This document shows positions 37,469 through 44,522 of a DNA stretch of 64,000 nucleotides, piece after piece. The stretch covers positions 2,046,001 to 2,110,000 of the forward strand of contig NZ_JAACJE010000001.1 of NCBI RefSeq assembly GCF_010020825.1. Direction: 5' to 3'. The notes beneath the pieces are model-generated. The model did not search any database, had not been told where the DNA came from, and worked only from the letters and a program-made list of their open reading frames with translations. The position numbers and the translations under genes are program-made. The stretch's first letter is position 1; each line of letters starts with the position of its first letter. The DNA comes from Acidovorax sp. 210-6 (GTDB lineage Bacteria; Pseudomonadota; Gammaproteobacteria; Burkholderiales; Burkholderiaceae_C).

Positions 37469-37966
37469 CCATTTACTCGCAACTTTAAGTATAAAGCCAA
37501 CAAGCTCATTCAAACTATCAAACTGCTCTGAATATGATTCCTTGGTGCCATCTAGGCCTTCAAAAACCAGCCCTGTAATTGTCAATCTTTTGAATTTTGA
37601 TTCAGTATCAATATTATCGTCAATCTCAGATATATCTCTTAGACCGAGGAGAGCCTCCAAATTCAGTTGCATGCTGCGAGGAACTTCAATATTCGATTTT
37701 AAAATATTGGTTTCGAGCTTTTTCCTACCCAGTCTCACTACCAACTCGCAGACGAGATAATCTTTTGGAAGAGGAGAGAACTCTTCAAGCATCTCAAATA
37801 CATTCTCGTGCAAAGCTGATCCCTGCTTTTCGTCGATCATGTACGCGACATGAAAAAGTATATCGGATAGGAGCGAATCTTGTTTTTCAGTGCTCACTTC
37901 ATGCAATTCGATAGTAGACTTTAGGCTGTCTACTAGTCCTAATAGATCATTCTTTTCAAATTTCAT
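37463..37966 (-). CDS. Integron cassette 2: hypothetical protein, low GC
   Basis: 167 residues, acidic, no signal peptide or membrane helix. N-half is helical (NDLLGLVDSLKSTIELHEVS; LLSDILFHVAYMIDEKQGSA) and the C-half alternates short strands. No recognised family. The stop TAA lies inside the attC core. Base composition is the lowest in the window with the preceding cassette, consistent with a foreign source. Confidence 0.65.
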   Translation of the reverse strand: MKFEKNDLLGLVDSLKSTIELHEVSTEKQDSLLSDILFHVAYMIDEKQGSALHENVFEMLEEFSPLPKDYLVCELVVRLGRKKLETNILKSNIEVPRSMQLNLEALLGLRDISEIDDNIDTESKFKRLTITGLVFEGLDGTKESYSEQFDSLNELVGFILKVASKWV

Positions 37967-37991
37967 TGCACACTTGTTCCCACTGGAAAAG

Positions 37992-38050
37992 GTATAACGC
38001 CCTGAGTTCAGCCGCCGCCGTAGGCGGTCGGCTGCGACGAATAGTTAGAA
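37992..38050 (-). other. attC site of cassette 1 (59 bp)
   Basis: Cores GTATAAC (37992-37998) and GTTAGAA (38044-38050). The stem CAGCCG-CCGCC pairs with GGCGG-CGGCTG around GTA with an extrahelical T, nearly the same as in the attC at 36898. Confidence 0.82.
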
Positions 38051-38052
38051 TC

Positions 38053-38445
38053 TTAATCTTGAATTGTTACGAGAATGCCGTTATTAAAATAGAGATACCA
38101 AAGTGGCATTCCATTGACGTTTGTAAAAACCCATTGCTCCCTTGTGCCTCCAACTGTTTTGGTGGCATTTATTTTGTAATAGCCGCACCATTTGAATGCT
38201 CTTGTGGAACGACATTCTTCAGATTTGATAACACGCCGTATTTCATCTGCCGACATCCCGATTTTTGGCTCCCAATTTCTTAACGCAGTTTGCTGCGCAG
38301 CCTTCTGAGCCTCTAGCTGCATTCTTTGTTCATAGTCAGGGCATGCTTGCTCTGTCCAATTGCCTGATTTGTCTTTGCACTTGTATGTATGGGCATTCGA
38401 GGAAGCAACAAAAAATACCAAAAATAAGCAAAAAATTAGCCGCAT
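38053..38445 (-). CDS. Integron cassette 1: exported small protein with DUF4124-like N-terminus
   Basis: 130 residues. A Sec signal peptide (MRLIFCLFLVFFVASSNA) precedes HTYKCKDKSGNWTEQACP, which resembles the DUF4124 beta-hairpin with paired Cys. The remainder (GMSADEIRRVIKS, WVFTNVNGMPLWYLYFNNG) suggests a small strand-rich periplasmic domain. AGGA lies five bases before the ATG. It is the cassette next to attI, so it would be the latest inserted and best expressed. Confidence 0.7.
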   Translation of the reverse strand: MRLIFCLFLVFFVASSNAHTYKCKDKSGNWTEQACPDYEQRMQLEAQKAAQQTALRNWEPKIGMSADEIRRVIKSEECRSTRAFKWCGYYKINATKTVGGTREQWVFTNVNGMPLWYLYFNNGILVTIQD

Positions 38446-38458
38446 GGGTTTCCTACTT

Positions 38459-38569
38459 TTCTAACTTATGGTTTATCTGACCAAACACCGGATACCCACA
38501 GCCGTGGTCGTTAAACAAAGTCGCACGGCACCCCCAAAAAGTGTTTGAAATCAATCCTTTAAAGCATCA
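38459..38569 (-). other. attI region and attI/cassette junction
   Basis: TTCTAAC at 38459-38465 is the reverse complement of GTTAGAA, the same core that ends cassette 1 at 38044-38050. This is what integration at attI leaves. The 100 bp beyond it, up to the integrase promoter (TTGAAA-N17-CATACT, 38545-38573), is the expected attI position. Confidence 0.7.
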
Positions 38570-38590
38570 TACTGGATGTATGAACAGGTA
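38570..38590. promoter_or_regulatory. LexA box overlapping the integrase start codon
   Basis: TACTG, ten bases, CAG, GTA: the CTG-N10-CAG core of the SOS box with TA on both flanks. It overlaps the -10 region and the ATG of intI, as in SOS-controlled integron integrases. Confidence 0.65.
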
Positions 38591-38884
38591 TAACAGATCT
38601 GACAAACCTGACTGGGTCCCTCCCCGATCCATCAAGCTGCTCGATCAGGTGCGCGAACGGGTTCGCTACCTGCATTACAGCCTATAGACCGAGAAGGCTT
38701 ATGTCTACTGTGCCAATGCGTTTGTGTTGTGGACGGCCCGCAGCCATGGTGGGTTTCGACATCCGCGCGAAATGGGGCAAGCTGAAGTCGAGGGTTTTCT
38801 GACCATTCGGATTCCGGTGGTGCTGACGGTGCAGGAGGTTCAGACGCTGCTTTCGCACATGGCGGTCACCGAGGCGCTGTTGCG
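38580..38884 (+). pseudogene. intI: Integron integrase IntI, degenerate
   Basis: The N-terminus reads SIKLLDQVRERVRYLHYSL, then an in-frame TAG at codon 36, then TEKAYVYCANAFVLW and HPREMGQAEVEGFLT, all matching the SAM-like N-terminal domain of IntI tyrosine recombinases. The sequence then jumps in frame to RIPVVLTVQEVQTLLSHM, a segment that lies about 50 residues further on in intact integrases. The catalytic domain (R-H-R-Y) and the IntI-specific insert are absent. It is oriented away from the cassette array, as expected. The remains end near the TonB receptor gene. Confidence 0.85.
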
Positions 38885-38941
38885 AAGCCAGCAGCACCCT
38901 CCCCCGCCGCTGGCTCGTTCACATCACGACGGCATCCCCCG

Positions 38942-41008
38942 TCAGAACGCCACCCTCACCCCCACCGTCACATTGCGCCCCATCAAAGGCGCGGCGTTCT
39001 TGATGAAGGAGGTGTGGGCGTAGGCCAGCCGGTCCGTCAGGTTGTTTCCCTTCAGGTACACCTGCCAGGGCGTGCCATTCGTCTGGCCGCTATAGCTCAC
39101 GCCCAGGTTCAGCATGCCGTAGCCGGGCGTGGGCTGCTCGAAGGCGGCCACGCGGTTTTGGCGGGCCACTTGCAGCCATTCCACCTGGCCTTGCCAGGCG
39201 TTCCAGGTGGCGTCCAGGCGCAGGCCGGCGCGGGCCGGGGGGATGCGGGGGAGCAGGCTGCCGTCCGCCAGGCGGGCGCGCACGGCGTCGCCGAACAGGG
39301 TGAGGCCCACGTGGCGGTTCAGGCGCTGGCGCACCTGGGCTTCGATGCCGGTGAAGGTGGCGTTGTGCTGGGCGTACTGCAGCAGTTGCAGGCCGTCCAG
39401 CTCGTCGAGCGTGGTGCCGTGGATGTAGCCGTTGATGCGGTTGCGGAACACGCTCACGCCAAAGGTGGTGTCGCCGCTGGTCTTGCGCAGGCTCAGGTCG
39501 ATGTTGTTCGAGGTTTCTGCGCGCAGGCTGGCGTCGCCGCGCTCGTAGGTGGCGGTGGCCATGTGCAGGCCGCGGGCGTACAGCTCTTCGGGCGTGGGGG
39601 CGCGGCTGGCGCGGGTCAGGCTGGCGCCCAGCTGGTAGCCGGGGCGGAACTTCCACACCGCACCCAGCGATGCCGAGGTGCCGTTGTGGCTGCGTTCAAT
39701 GCCGCTGGTTTCGGCCTGGGCCGTCTGGCGGTCGTGGCGCAGGGCGGCTTCAAAGCGCCAGTCGCCCCAGCGGTATTCCTCCAGCGCGAACAGGCCGGCG
39801 CGGCGCGTGGTCGTGGGCTGGATGTAGGCCTCGTCGCCCTCGGCGGCAAAGCGGCGTTGCGATGCCTGCACGCCGAGCATGCCGCGCCAGCCGGCCAGGG
39901 GTTCGTGCTGCAATTCCACGCGGGCGCTGTGAGCCTTGTTCTTGAAGGTGGTGACGGGGGTGCCGTCCTCCACCTCGTCATGCTGGTAGTCGGTGATGCC
40001 GGCGCGTAGGCGCAAGGCGGTGAAGCCTGCAAAGGGGTTGCGCAGCTCGCCCCGGATGTCCAGGCGCTCGCTGCGCAAGTCCACCACGGGCACGTCGCCG
40101 TGTTCGCCCTCGCCGCCGTGGTCGTGGCCGTCGTCCTCGCCGTGGCTGCCGCAGTGCAGGTGGTTGCCGTGGGTGTGGCAGCCTTCAAAGCCGTGGTTGT
40201 GGCCGGGCAGGCCGTATTTGGCGGTCTGGCGGGTGTAGGCGGCACCCAGGTAGCCGCGCTCGCCCACCCACGAGATGCCCACGCTGCCGGTGTCAGTGCG
40301 GTTGAAGCTGCCGGGCACCTTGCGGTCCACATGGTCTTCGTGCACCCAGTTGGGGCCTACGCGGTAGTCGGCGGCGTCGCGTGCCACGCCTTCGACGTGC
40401 ACGGCCAGGTTACCCGTGCCGCCGGTGAGCGAGAACACGCCCGCCTTCTCGCGGGCGCCGCTGTTGGCGCGCAGCTCCAGGCTGCCTTCGTAGCCCTTGG
40501 CGGGCACGGCGGTGGGCACCTTGCCGTCGAGCACGTTGACCACGCCGCCCACGGCGCCGTCGCCATGCACCAGGGCCGAGGGGCCGCGCAGCACTTCGAT
40601 CTGGGTGGCAAGCAGGGGCTCGGCAACCACGGCGTGGTCGGGGCTCATGGTGGAGGCGTCGTGCAGCTCGGCGCCGTCGCTCAGCACCTTGACGCGCGGG
40701 CCGTCCATGCCCCGGATGATGGGGCGGCTGGCCCCGGCGCCAAGGTGGCTGCTGGTGATGCCAGGTTCGCTGTTCAGCGTTTCGCCCAGCGTGGCCTCGC
40801 GGCGGCGCACGAGTTCGTCGCCTTCGAGCACGGTCACGGGCGTGGTCATGTCGCTGGCGCCCAGTTGCAGACCGCTGGCAGAGACGGTCACATCGGGCAG
40901 GCTGGGCGCAGCGTCTTGCGCCGCCGCAGCGACGCTCCAGGACAGGGCCACCGCCAGCGCCACAGGGCGCAGGCGCGGCAGGCATGGGATGGGGGCAATG
41001 GTTTGCAT
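38942..41008 (-). CDS. znuD: TonB-dependent outer-membrane receptor, ZnuD-like zinc receptor
   Basis: 688 residues. Signal peptide to about residue 30, then plug domain (LPDVTVSASGLQLG as TonB-box region, RPIIRGMDGPRVKVLSDG, EVLRGPSALVHGDGAVGGVV) and a 22-strand beta barrel ending in VTVGVRVAF. A periplasm-distal loop near residue 290 is rich in His, Asp and Cys (NHGFEGCHTHGNHLHCGSHG then DDGHDHGG), as in ZnuD zinc receptors. The Zur-controlled operon next door supports zinc as substrate. The last gene of the locus, preceded by repeat copy 6, so it may have its own promoter. Confidence 0.92.
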   Translation of the reverse strand: MQTIAPIPCLPRLRPVALAVALSWSVAAAAQDAAPSLPDVTVSASGLQLGASDMTTPVTVLEGDELVRRREATLGETLNSEPGITSSHLGAGASRPIIRGMDGPRVKVLSDGAELHDASTMSPDHAVVAEPLLATQIEVLRGPSALVHGDGAVGGVVNVLDGKVPTAVPAKGYEGSLELRANSGAREKAGVFSLTGGTGNLAVHVEGVARDAADYRVGPNWVHEDHVDRKVPGSFNRTDTGSVGISWVGERGYLGAAYTRQTAKYGLPGHNHGFEGCHTHGNHLHCGSHGEDDGHDHGGEGEHGDVPVVDLRSERLDIRGELRNPFAGFTALRLRAGITDYQHDEVEDGTPVTTFKNKAHSARVELQHEPLAGWRGMLGVQASQRRFAAEGDEAYIQPTTTRRAGLFALEEYRWGDWRFEAALRHDRQTAQAETSGIERSHNGTSASLGAVWKFRPGYQLGASLTRASRAPTPEELYARGLHMATATYERGDASLRAETSNNIDLSLRKTSGDTTFGVSVFRNRINGYIHGTTLDELDGLQLLQYAQHNATFTGIEAQVRQRLNRHVGLTLFGDAVRARLADGSLLPRIPPARAGLRLDATWNAWQGQVEWLQVARQNRVAAFEQPTPGYGMLNLGVSYSGQTNGTPWQVYLKGNNLTDRLAYAHTSFIKNAAPLMGRNVTVGVRVAF

Positions 41009-41092
41009 GGGGGGGGATCCAAATCACGGGCGCGACCGCCCCTGCACGCAAGTGGACGCGCACGGCCTGGGGTGGCCGCAAAAATCTCAATA

Positions 41093-41148
41093 AAAATGGC
41101 CTGAAGCGCCCTGTTTACGGGCGCAAGCAGCTATCAATTCAATAGCAT
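41093..41148. repeat. Interspersed repeat, copy 6 (minus orientation)
   Basis: On the minus strand: TGCTATTGAATTGATAGCTG, CTTGCGCCCGTAAACAGG, GCGCTTCAGGCC. It separates the TonB receptor gene from the zinc operon. Confidence 0.75.
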
Positions 41149-41619
41149 TCAGCCAAGATGCACCAGGGACTGCACCACCCCTGGCGGGCCACGGGCGTGG
41201 TACTGAGCAGCGTGCGCCGTGGCAGGCGCCGTGCGTGCCGCCTGCACCGGCAGGGCCGGGAGCGGCGGGCTGGCCGTGGCGCCCGCTGCGCAGGGGGCGG
41301 CATCGGCCAGGGCCAGGTGGTCGAACAACTGGCAGTCGGCGCTGCTGGGGTGTTCGGCCAGGAGGTGGGCCAGGGTGTGGGCAGCAGGTTCACCCGGCGC
41401 ACGTTTCTGGACTGAGTGCGCACCGTGCGCCCCATGGGCCTGTACGCCGGGGTGTGCCAGGGCGTGCAGGCGCCCCAGCAGCGGCGCTGCCAGCAGTGCA
41501 CACAGCAGCCAGGCCAGCAGCACGCGCCCGCCACCCCACCCAGGCGCGCGGCGTGGTGCCGCAGCGCTGGCGCGGGTGTGCCGCAAGGCGTGCGGCAGGG
41601 TGCGGGCGGGCAGATGCAT
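41149..41619 (-). CDS. His-rich DUF2946-like small protein of the zinc locus
   Basis: 156 residues. One hydrophobic helix (VLLAWLLCALLAAPLLGRLHAL) is followed by a His-rich stretch (HPGVQAHGAHGAHSVQ) and the motif DCQLFDHLALAD with paired Cys further on. This resembles DUF2946-type proteins often found near metal transporters. It probably binds or senses metal at the membrane. It lies 22 bp after the DUF3299 gene. Confidence 0.72.
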   Translation of the reverse strand: MHLPARTLPHALRHTRASAAAPRRAPGWGGGRVLLAWLLCALLAAPLLGRLHALAHPGVQAHGAHGAHSVQKRAPGEPAAHTLAHLLAEHPSSADCQLFDHLALADAAPCAAGATASPPLPALPVQAARTAPATAHAAQYHARGPPGVVQSLVHLG

Positions 41620-41641
41620 GCCTTAGAACGTGTTCATGGTC

Positions 41642-42346
41642 TTACTTGACGGGCACCGCGTCCACCAGCCGGTAGAACAGGCCGTAGGGGTCGTCCTTGA
41701 GCAACTGCAGGCGCCCCTGCACCACTACGGGCTCCAGCCCGTAGCGCACGGGCAGCTTGGCGCGCACTTCGATCATGCTTTCGGGCCCGCCGGGTATGCA
41801 GAACGAGCAGGTCAGCGGCACGGTGGTGAGCAGGAAGTGCACCTGCAGCTCCTTGGCGTCCAGCGGCACCATGAAGCCCTGCACGCGCTGCACCGTGCCG
41901 TGCAGGGCCTGCTGCTCAGCGCTGAACTGGGGCACGACGCGGGTCTTGGTGGTCTTTTTCTCCAACTGCGTGAGCGTGGACCAGGGCAGCACGTCCTCGC
42001 GCTGGGGCAGCGGCTTGATGGGGCTTTGCGGGCTGTGGTAGCCCGCGCCGGTGCCCTGCGGCAAGCCCGCCGCACCCGGCTGGGCGGTGCCGCTGGGCAC
42101 GGGCGAGGTGAGCACAGGCGCCCCGCCCTGCCCCGCTGCGGGGGCCTGGGCGGCGGCGGGCAGCGCGCCCAGGGCCAGGGCGGCGGCGCACAAGGCACGC
42201 CACAGCGCACCCAAGGGGCTACCAGGGCACCCGTGGATCAGGCTCCGCCCGTCCACCGGGTGCGTCCCCCCTCCCGCATCGCGCAGCGGTGCGAGAGAGG
42301 GGGGAAGGCGCGCAGCGCCACAGGGGGGTGCTCCCTCAATGCGCAT
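41642..42346 (-). CDS. DUF3299-containing exported protein of the zinc locus
   Basis: The DUF3299 domain occupies the C-terminal 140 residues (LPWSTLTQLEKKTTK, GFMVPLDAKELQVHFLL, CSFCIPGGPESMIEV). ATG 42346 overlaps the preceding stop, but residues 1 to about 43 are translated from a GC-rich repeat and look non-functional. A TTG at 42214, just before the signal-peptide-like ALWRALCAAALALGALPAAAQA, may be the true start. Homologous genes accompany Zur-regulated FtsX-type ABC transporters in pseudomonads. Confidence 0.78.
   Translation of the reverse strand: MRIEGAPPCGAARLPPSLAPLRDAGGGTHPVDGRSLIHGCPGSPLGALWRALCAAALALGALPAAAQAPAAGQGGAPVLTSPVPSGTAQPGAAGLPQGTGAGYHSPQSPIKPLPQREDVLPWSTLTQLEKKTTKTRVVPQFSAEQQALHGTVQRVQGFMVPLDAKELQVHFLLTTVPLTCSFCIPGGPESMIEVRAKLPVRYGLEPVVVQGRLQLLKDDPYGLFYRLVDAVPVK
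42258..42330. repeat. GC-rich second repeat family, copy 2 (minus orientation)
   Basis: Reverse complement begins CACCCCCCTGTGGCGC and continues GCTGCGCGCCTTCCCCCC, CTCTCTCGCACCGCTGCG, as at 10687. It overlaps the 5' part of the DUF3299 reading frame. Confidence 0.65.
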
Positions 42347-42587
42347 GTTTCATCCCGCAGTATTTGCCAATGGCCAGCCCTTTGCACGCGGCCTGCAGCT
42401 CCTTCATGCACTGGTCGTGGCCCTTGCCAGCCTTCAGGCACTGGGCGGCAGCCTCGTGCGCAGCGGCCATGGCGCGGTGGCGTTCGATGTCTTCCTGGGT
42501 TTCCTTGTCCTTGTGGGCTTGTGCCTGGGCCGCAGTGGCACCCAGCAATGCCAGGGCCAGGGTGATGAGGTACTGGCGTTTGAACAT
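42336..42587 (-). CDS. Small Cys/His-containing periplasmic protein of the zinc locus
   Basis: 83 residues. Signal peptide YLITLALALLGATAAQAQ, then a helical domain with four Cys (AAQCLKAGKGHDQCMKEL; CKGLAIGKYCGMKHAH) and a His-rich end. The pattern suits a small metal-binding chaperone that could hand zinc to the ABC transporter. AAAGGA lies a few bases before ATG 42587. Function inferred. Confidence 0.78.
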   Translation of the reverse strand: MFKRQYLITLALALLGATAAQAQAHKDKETQEDIERHRAMAAAHEAAAQCLKAGKGHDQCMKELQAACKGLAIGKYCGMKHAH

Positions 42588-42612
42588 GGTGTTTCCTTTC
42601 AAGGGTTGGAGG

Positions 42613-43848
42613 TCAGGCGTGGGCCAGCAGTTCGGCCACATCGGCGCGGTAGGCCTGCAGCGCAGGCAGCAGCGCAGCCAGCAGGGCCACGCCGGTGGCC
42701 AGTGCGGGCACCAGCCATTCCGTGGCCAGCCACAGGCGCCCGGTCACGGGCAGCAGGCCCTGGGCCTGCAGCAGGTAGCCCATAAGTTCGGCCAGGGCAT
42801 GGCCCAGCAGCAGGCCCAGGCCGGTGGCCAGCAGGGCCAGCCACAGGGCTTCGCACCACAGCAGGCCCGCCACGCGGCGCGGCGGAGCGCCCAGCATGCG
42901 CAGCATGGCCAGGTCGGCGCGGCGCTCGCGCACGGCGTTCCACAGCGCAATGAACACGCTGAGCGCGGCCACCACCAGCAGCACGGCGCCAAAGGCGCGC
43001 AGCACGTCGGCGCCCACGCCCAGCAGGCGCAGCAGGCGCGTGATTTCCATGGCCGGGGCGGCGGCCTGCAGGGCCGTGTCGCTGTTGATGAGGCGCGGCA
43101 GCGTGACGGCGGCCAGCGGCGTGCGGTAGCGCAGCAGGGCCACGGTGACTTCGCGCTCCTCGCGCAGGGCCTGCAGGTCGTCGGGGGTGTCGGCATGGCC
43201 GCTTTCGTGCACCTGCCAGACCGATTCGGTGCCGGTGAGGATGAGCCGGTCCAGCACGCAGCCGCAGGGCGCCAGCACGCCGGTCACGGTGTAGGGGTGA
43301 TCGCCATGCGCGTGCCCGCCGCCGCCCAGGCCATGGCTGCCCACAAACTGCGCGCCCAGCAGGCGGGCATCACCCTGCCCGCCGAGTGCCAGCGCCTGCG
43401 CGGCGCTGGCGCCCAACACGGCCTCCATGGGTTGCTGCCACAGGCGGCCGTGGGCGGGCGTGGCGGCGTAATGCGCCACGTAGGTTGGCTCGGTGCCCAC
43501 GATGCGGTGGCCCAGGTAGCTGTCGCCCAGGCTCAGCGGGATGACCTGCTCCACCATGGGGTGGGCCTGCAGGCGCTGCACTTCGGCCAGGGGGATGTTG
43601 CCGGTGGGCACGTCGATGTGGAACACCCCCGCCAGGATGAGCTGCAACGGGCTGCCCTTGGCGCCCACCACCAGGTCGATGCCGCGCAGGTCGCGCTCGA
43701 AGGCCCGGTCGATCTGCGTGGCCACCAGCAGCACCAGGGTGATGGCGGCCAGGCCCAGCGTGAGCAGCAGCAGGTTGAGTGCCGTGGCCAGCGGGCGCGA
43801 CCACAGATAGCGCCAGGACAGGCGGGCCAGTTGCGCTATTGTTTTCAT
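42613..43848 (-). CDS. FtsX-type ABC transporter permease of the zinc locus
   Basis: 411 residues with the MacB/FtsX architecture: N-terminal membrane helix (LLLLTLGLAAITLVLLVATQ), a large periplasmic domain (about 45-265), and three C-terminal helices (AFGAVLLVVAALSVFIALW, LLWCEALWLALLATGLGLLL, and WLVPALATGVALLAALLPAL). The ATG and first codons overlap repeat copy 7 and the ATPase stop (ATGA). It forms a type VII ABC transporter with the upstream ATPase. It is grouped with Zur, so a zinc-related role is likely, perhaps mechanotransmission rather than import. Confidence 0.9.
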   Translation of the reverse strand: MKTIAQLARLSWRYLWSRPLATALNLLLLTLGLAAITLVLLVATQIDRAFERDLRGIDLVVGAKGSPLQLILAGVFHIDVPTGNIPLAEVQRLQAHPMVEQVIPLSLGDSYLGHRIVGTEPTYVAHYAATPAHGRLWQQPMEAVLGASAAQALALGGQGDARLLGAQFVGSHGLGGGGHAHGDHPYTVTGVLAPCGCVLDRLILTGTESVWQVHESGHADTPDDLQALREEREVTVALLRYRTPLAAVTLPRLINSDTALQAAAPAMEITRLLRLLGVGADVLRAFGAVLLVVAALSVFIALWNAVRERRADLAMLRMLGAPPRRVAGLLWCEALWLALLATGLGLLLGHALAELMGYLLQAQGLLPVTGRLWLATEWLVPALATGVALLAALLPALQAYRADVAELLAHA

Positions 43849-43897
43849 AGCTGCTTGCGCCCGTCCTGATTGCCTTGGAGGCCGATTTCATTCAAAT
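43836..43897. repeat. Interspersed repeat, copy 7 (spans a coding junction)
   Basis: TATTGTTTTCATAGCTGCTT, GCGCCCGTCC, then TTGGAGGCCGATTTCATTCA. It contains the ATPase stop, its last 15 or so codons and the permease start. Confidence 0.8.
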
Positions 43898-44522
43898 CCA
43901 GCACCTGGGCGCCGGGCAGTGCCTGGTGCACGCGCCGGTCGTGCGTGGCCACCACCAGGCTGGCGCCGCAGGCGCGGCAGCATTGCTGCAGCAGGTCCAG
44001 CGCCTGGGCGGCGGCTTCGTCGTCCAGGCTGGCGGTGGGCTCGTCGGCCAGCAGCACCGCCGGGCGCAGCAGCACGGCACGGGCCAGGGCCACGCGCTGC
44101 GCCTGCCCGCCCGACAACTGCGCCGGATAGCGTGCGCCCAGGTCGCCCACGCCCAGGGGGTGCAGCGCCTGGGCGATGGCTGCATCGTCGCGCGGCAGGC
44201 CGGCGGCAAAGTAGGCCAGCGCCAGGTTGTCGTGCACGCTCAGGGCGTGGCTCAGGTGCAGGCGCTGGGGCAAGAAGCCAATGGCCCTGGCACGCCAGGC
44301 GTCCAGCGCGCTGCCGCGCAGATCCGTCAGCGCCTGGCCCGCCACGCACACCTGCCCGGCACTGGGCGTGCGCAGCCCGGCCACCAGCGACAGCCAGGTG
44401 GACTTGCCGCTGCCCGAGCGCCCCTGCACCAGCAGGCGGCCGCCCTGGGGCAGGTCCACATCGGGAAAGCGCAGCGGCTGGGCGCCAGCGTAGTTGCACG
44501 CCAGGCCCTGGGTGCGGATCAT
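43845..44522 (-). CDS. ABC transporter ATP-binding protein of the zinc locus
   Basis: 225 residues, LolD/MacB-type. Walker A is QGRSGSGKST, the Q-loop is FLPQRLHL, the signature is LSGGQAQRVALARAVLL, Walker B is AVLLADEPTASLDD, and the H-loop is VVATHDRRV. The start overlaps the zur stop (ATGA). The C-terminal tail NEIGLQGNQDGRKQL is encoded by repeat copy 7 and lies outside the conserved domain. Confidence 0.93.
   Translation of the reverse strand: MIRTQGLACNYAGAQPLRFPDVDLPQGGRLLVQGRSGSGKSTWLSLVAGLRTPSAGQVCVAGQALTDLRGSALDAWRARAIGFLPQRLHLSHALSVHDNLALAYFAAGLPRDDAAIAQALHPLGVGDLGARYPAQLSGGQAQRVALARAVLLRPAVLLADEPTASLDDEAAAQALDLLQQCCRACGASLVVATHDRRVHQALPGAQVLDLNEIGLQGNQDGRKQL

Larger units (their letters stand above)
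35692..38884 (-). mobile_element. Degenerate chromosomal integron: five-cassette array, attI and intI pseudogene
   Basis: Five minus-strand genes sit end to end, each followed by an attC-like site bounded by RYYYAAC/GTTRRRY-type cores and containing an imperfect hairpin. Reading from the integrase they are at 38053, 37463, 36970, 36168 and 35693. The integrase pseudogene lies at the attI-proximal end on the opposite strand, the standard integron layout. Several stops fall inside or next to the core sites, as is usual for cassettes. Two cassette genes are clearly lower in GC than the flanks. The array therefore arose by cassette capture and is now probably frozen. Confidence 0.85.

Noticed and set aside
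36080..38050. CRISPR array
   Set aside because: The palindromic intergenic units are not regularly spaced or identical and separate protein genes; they fit attC sites.
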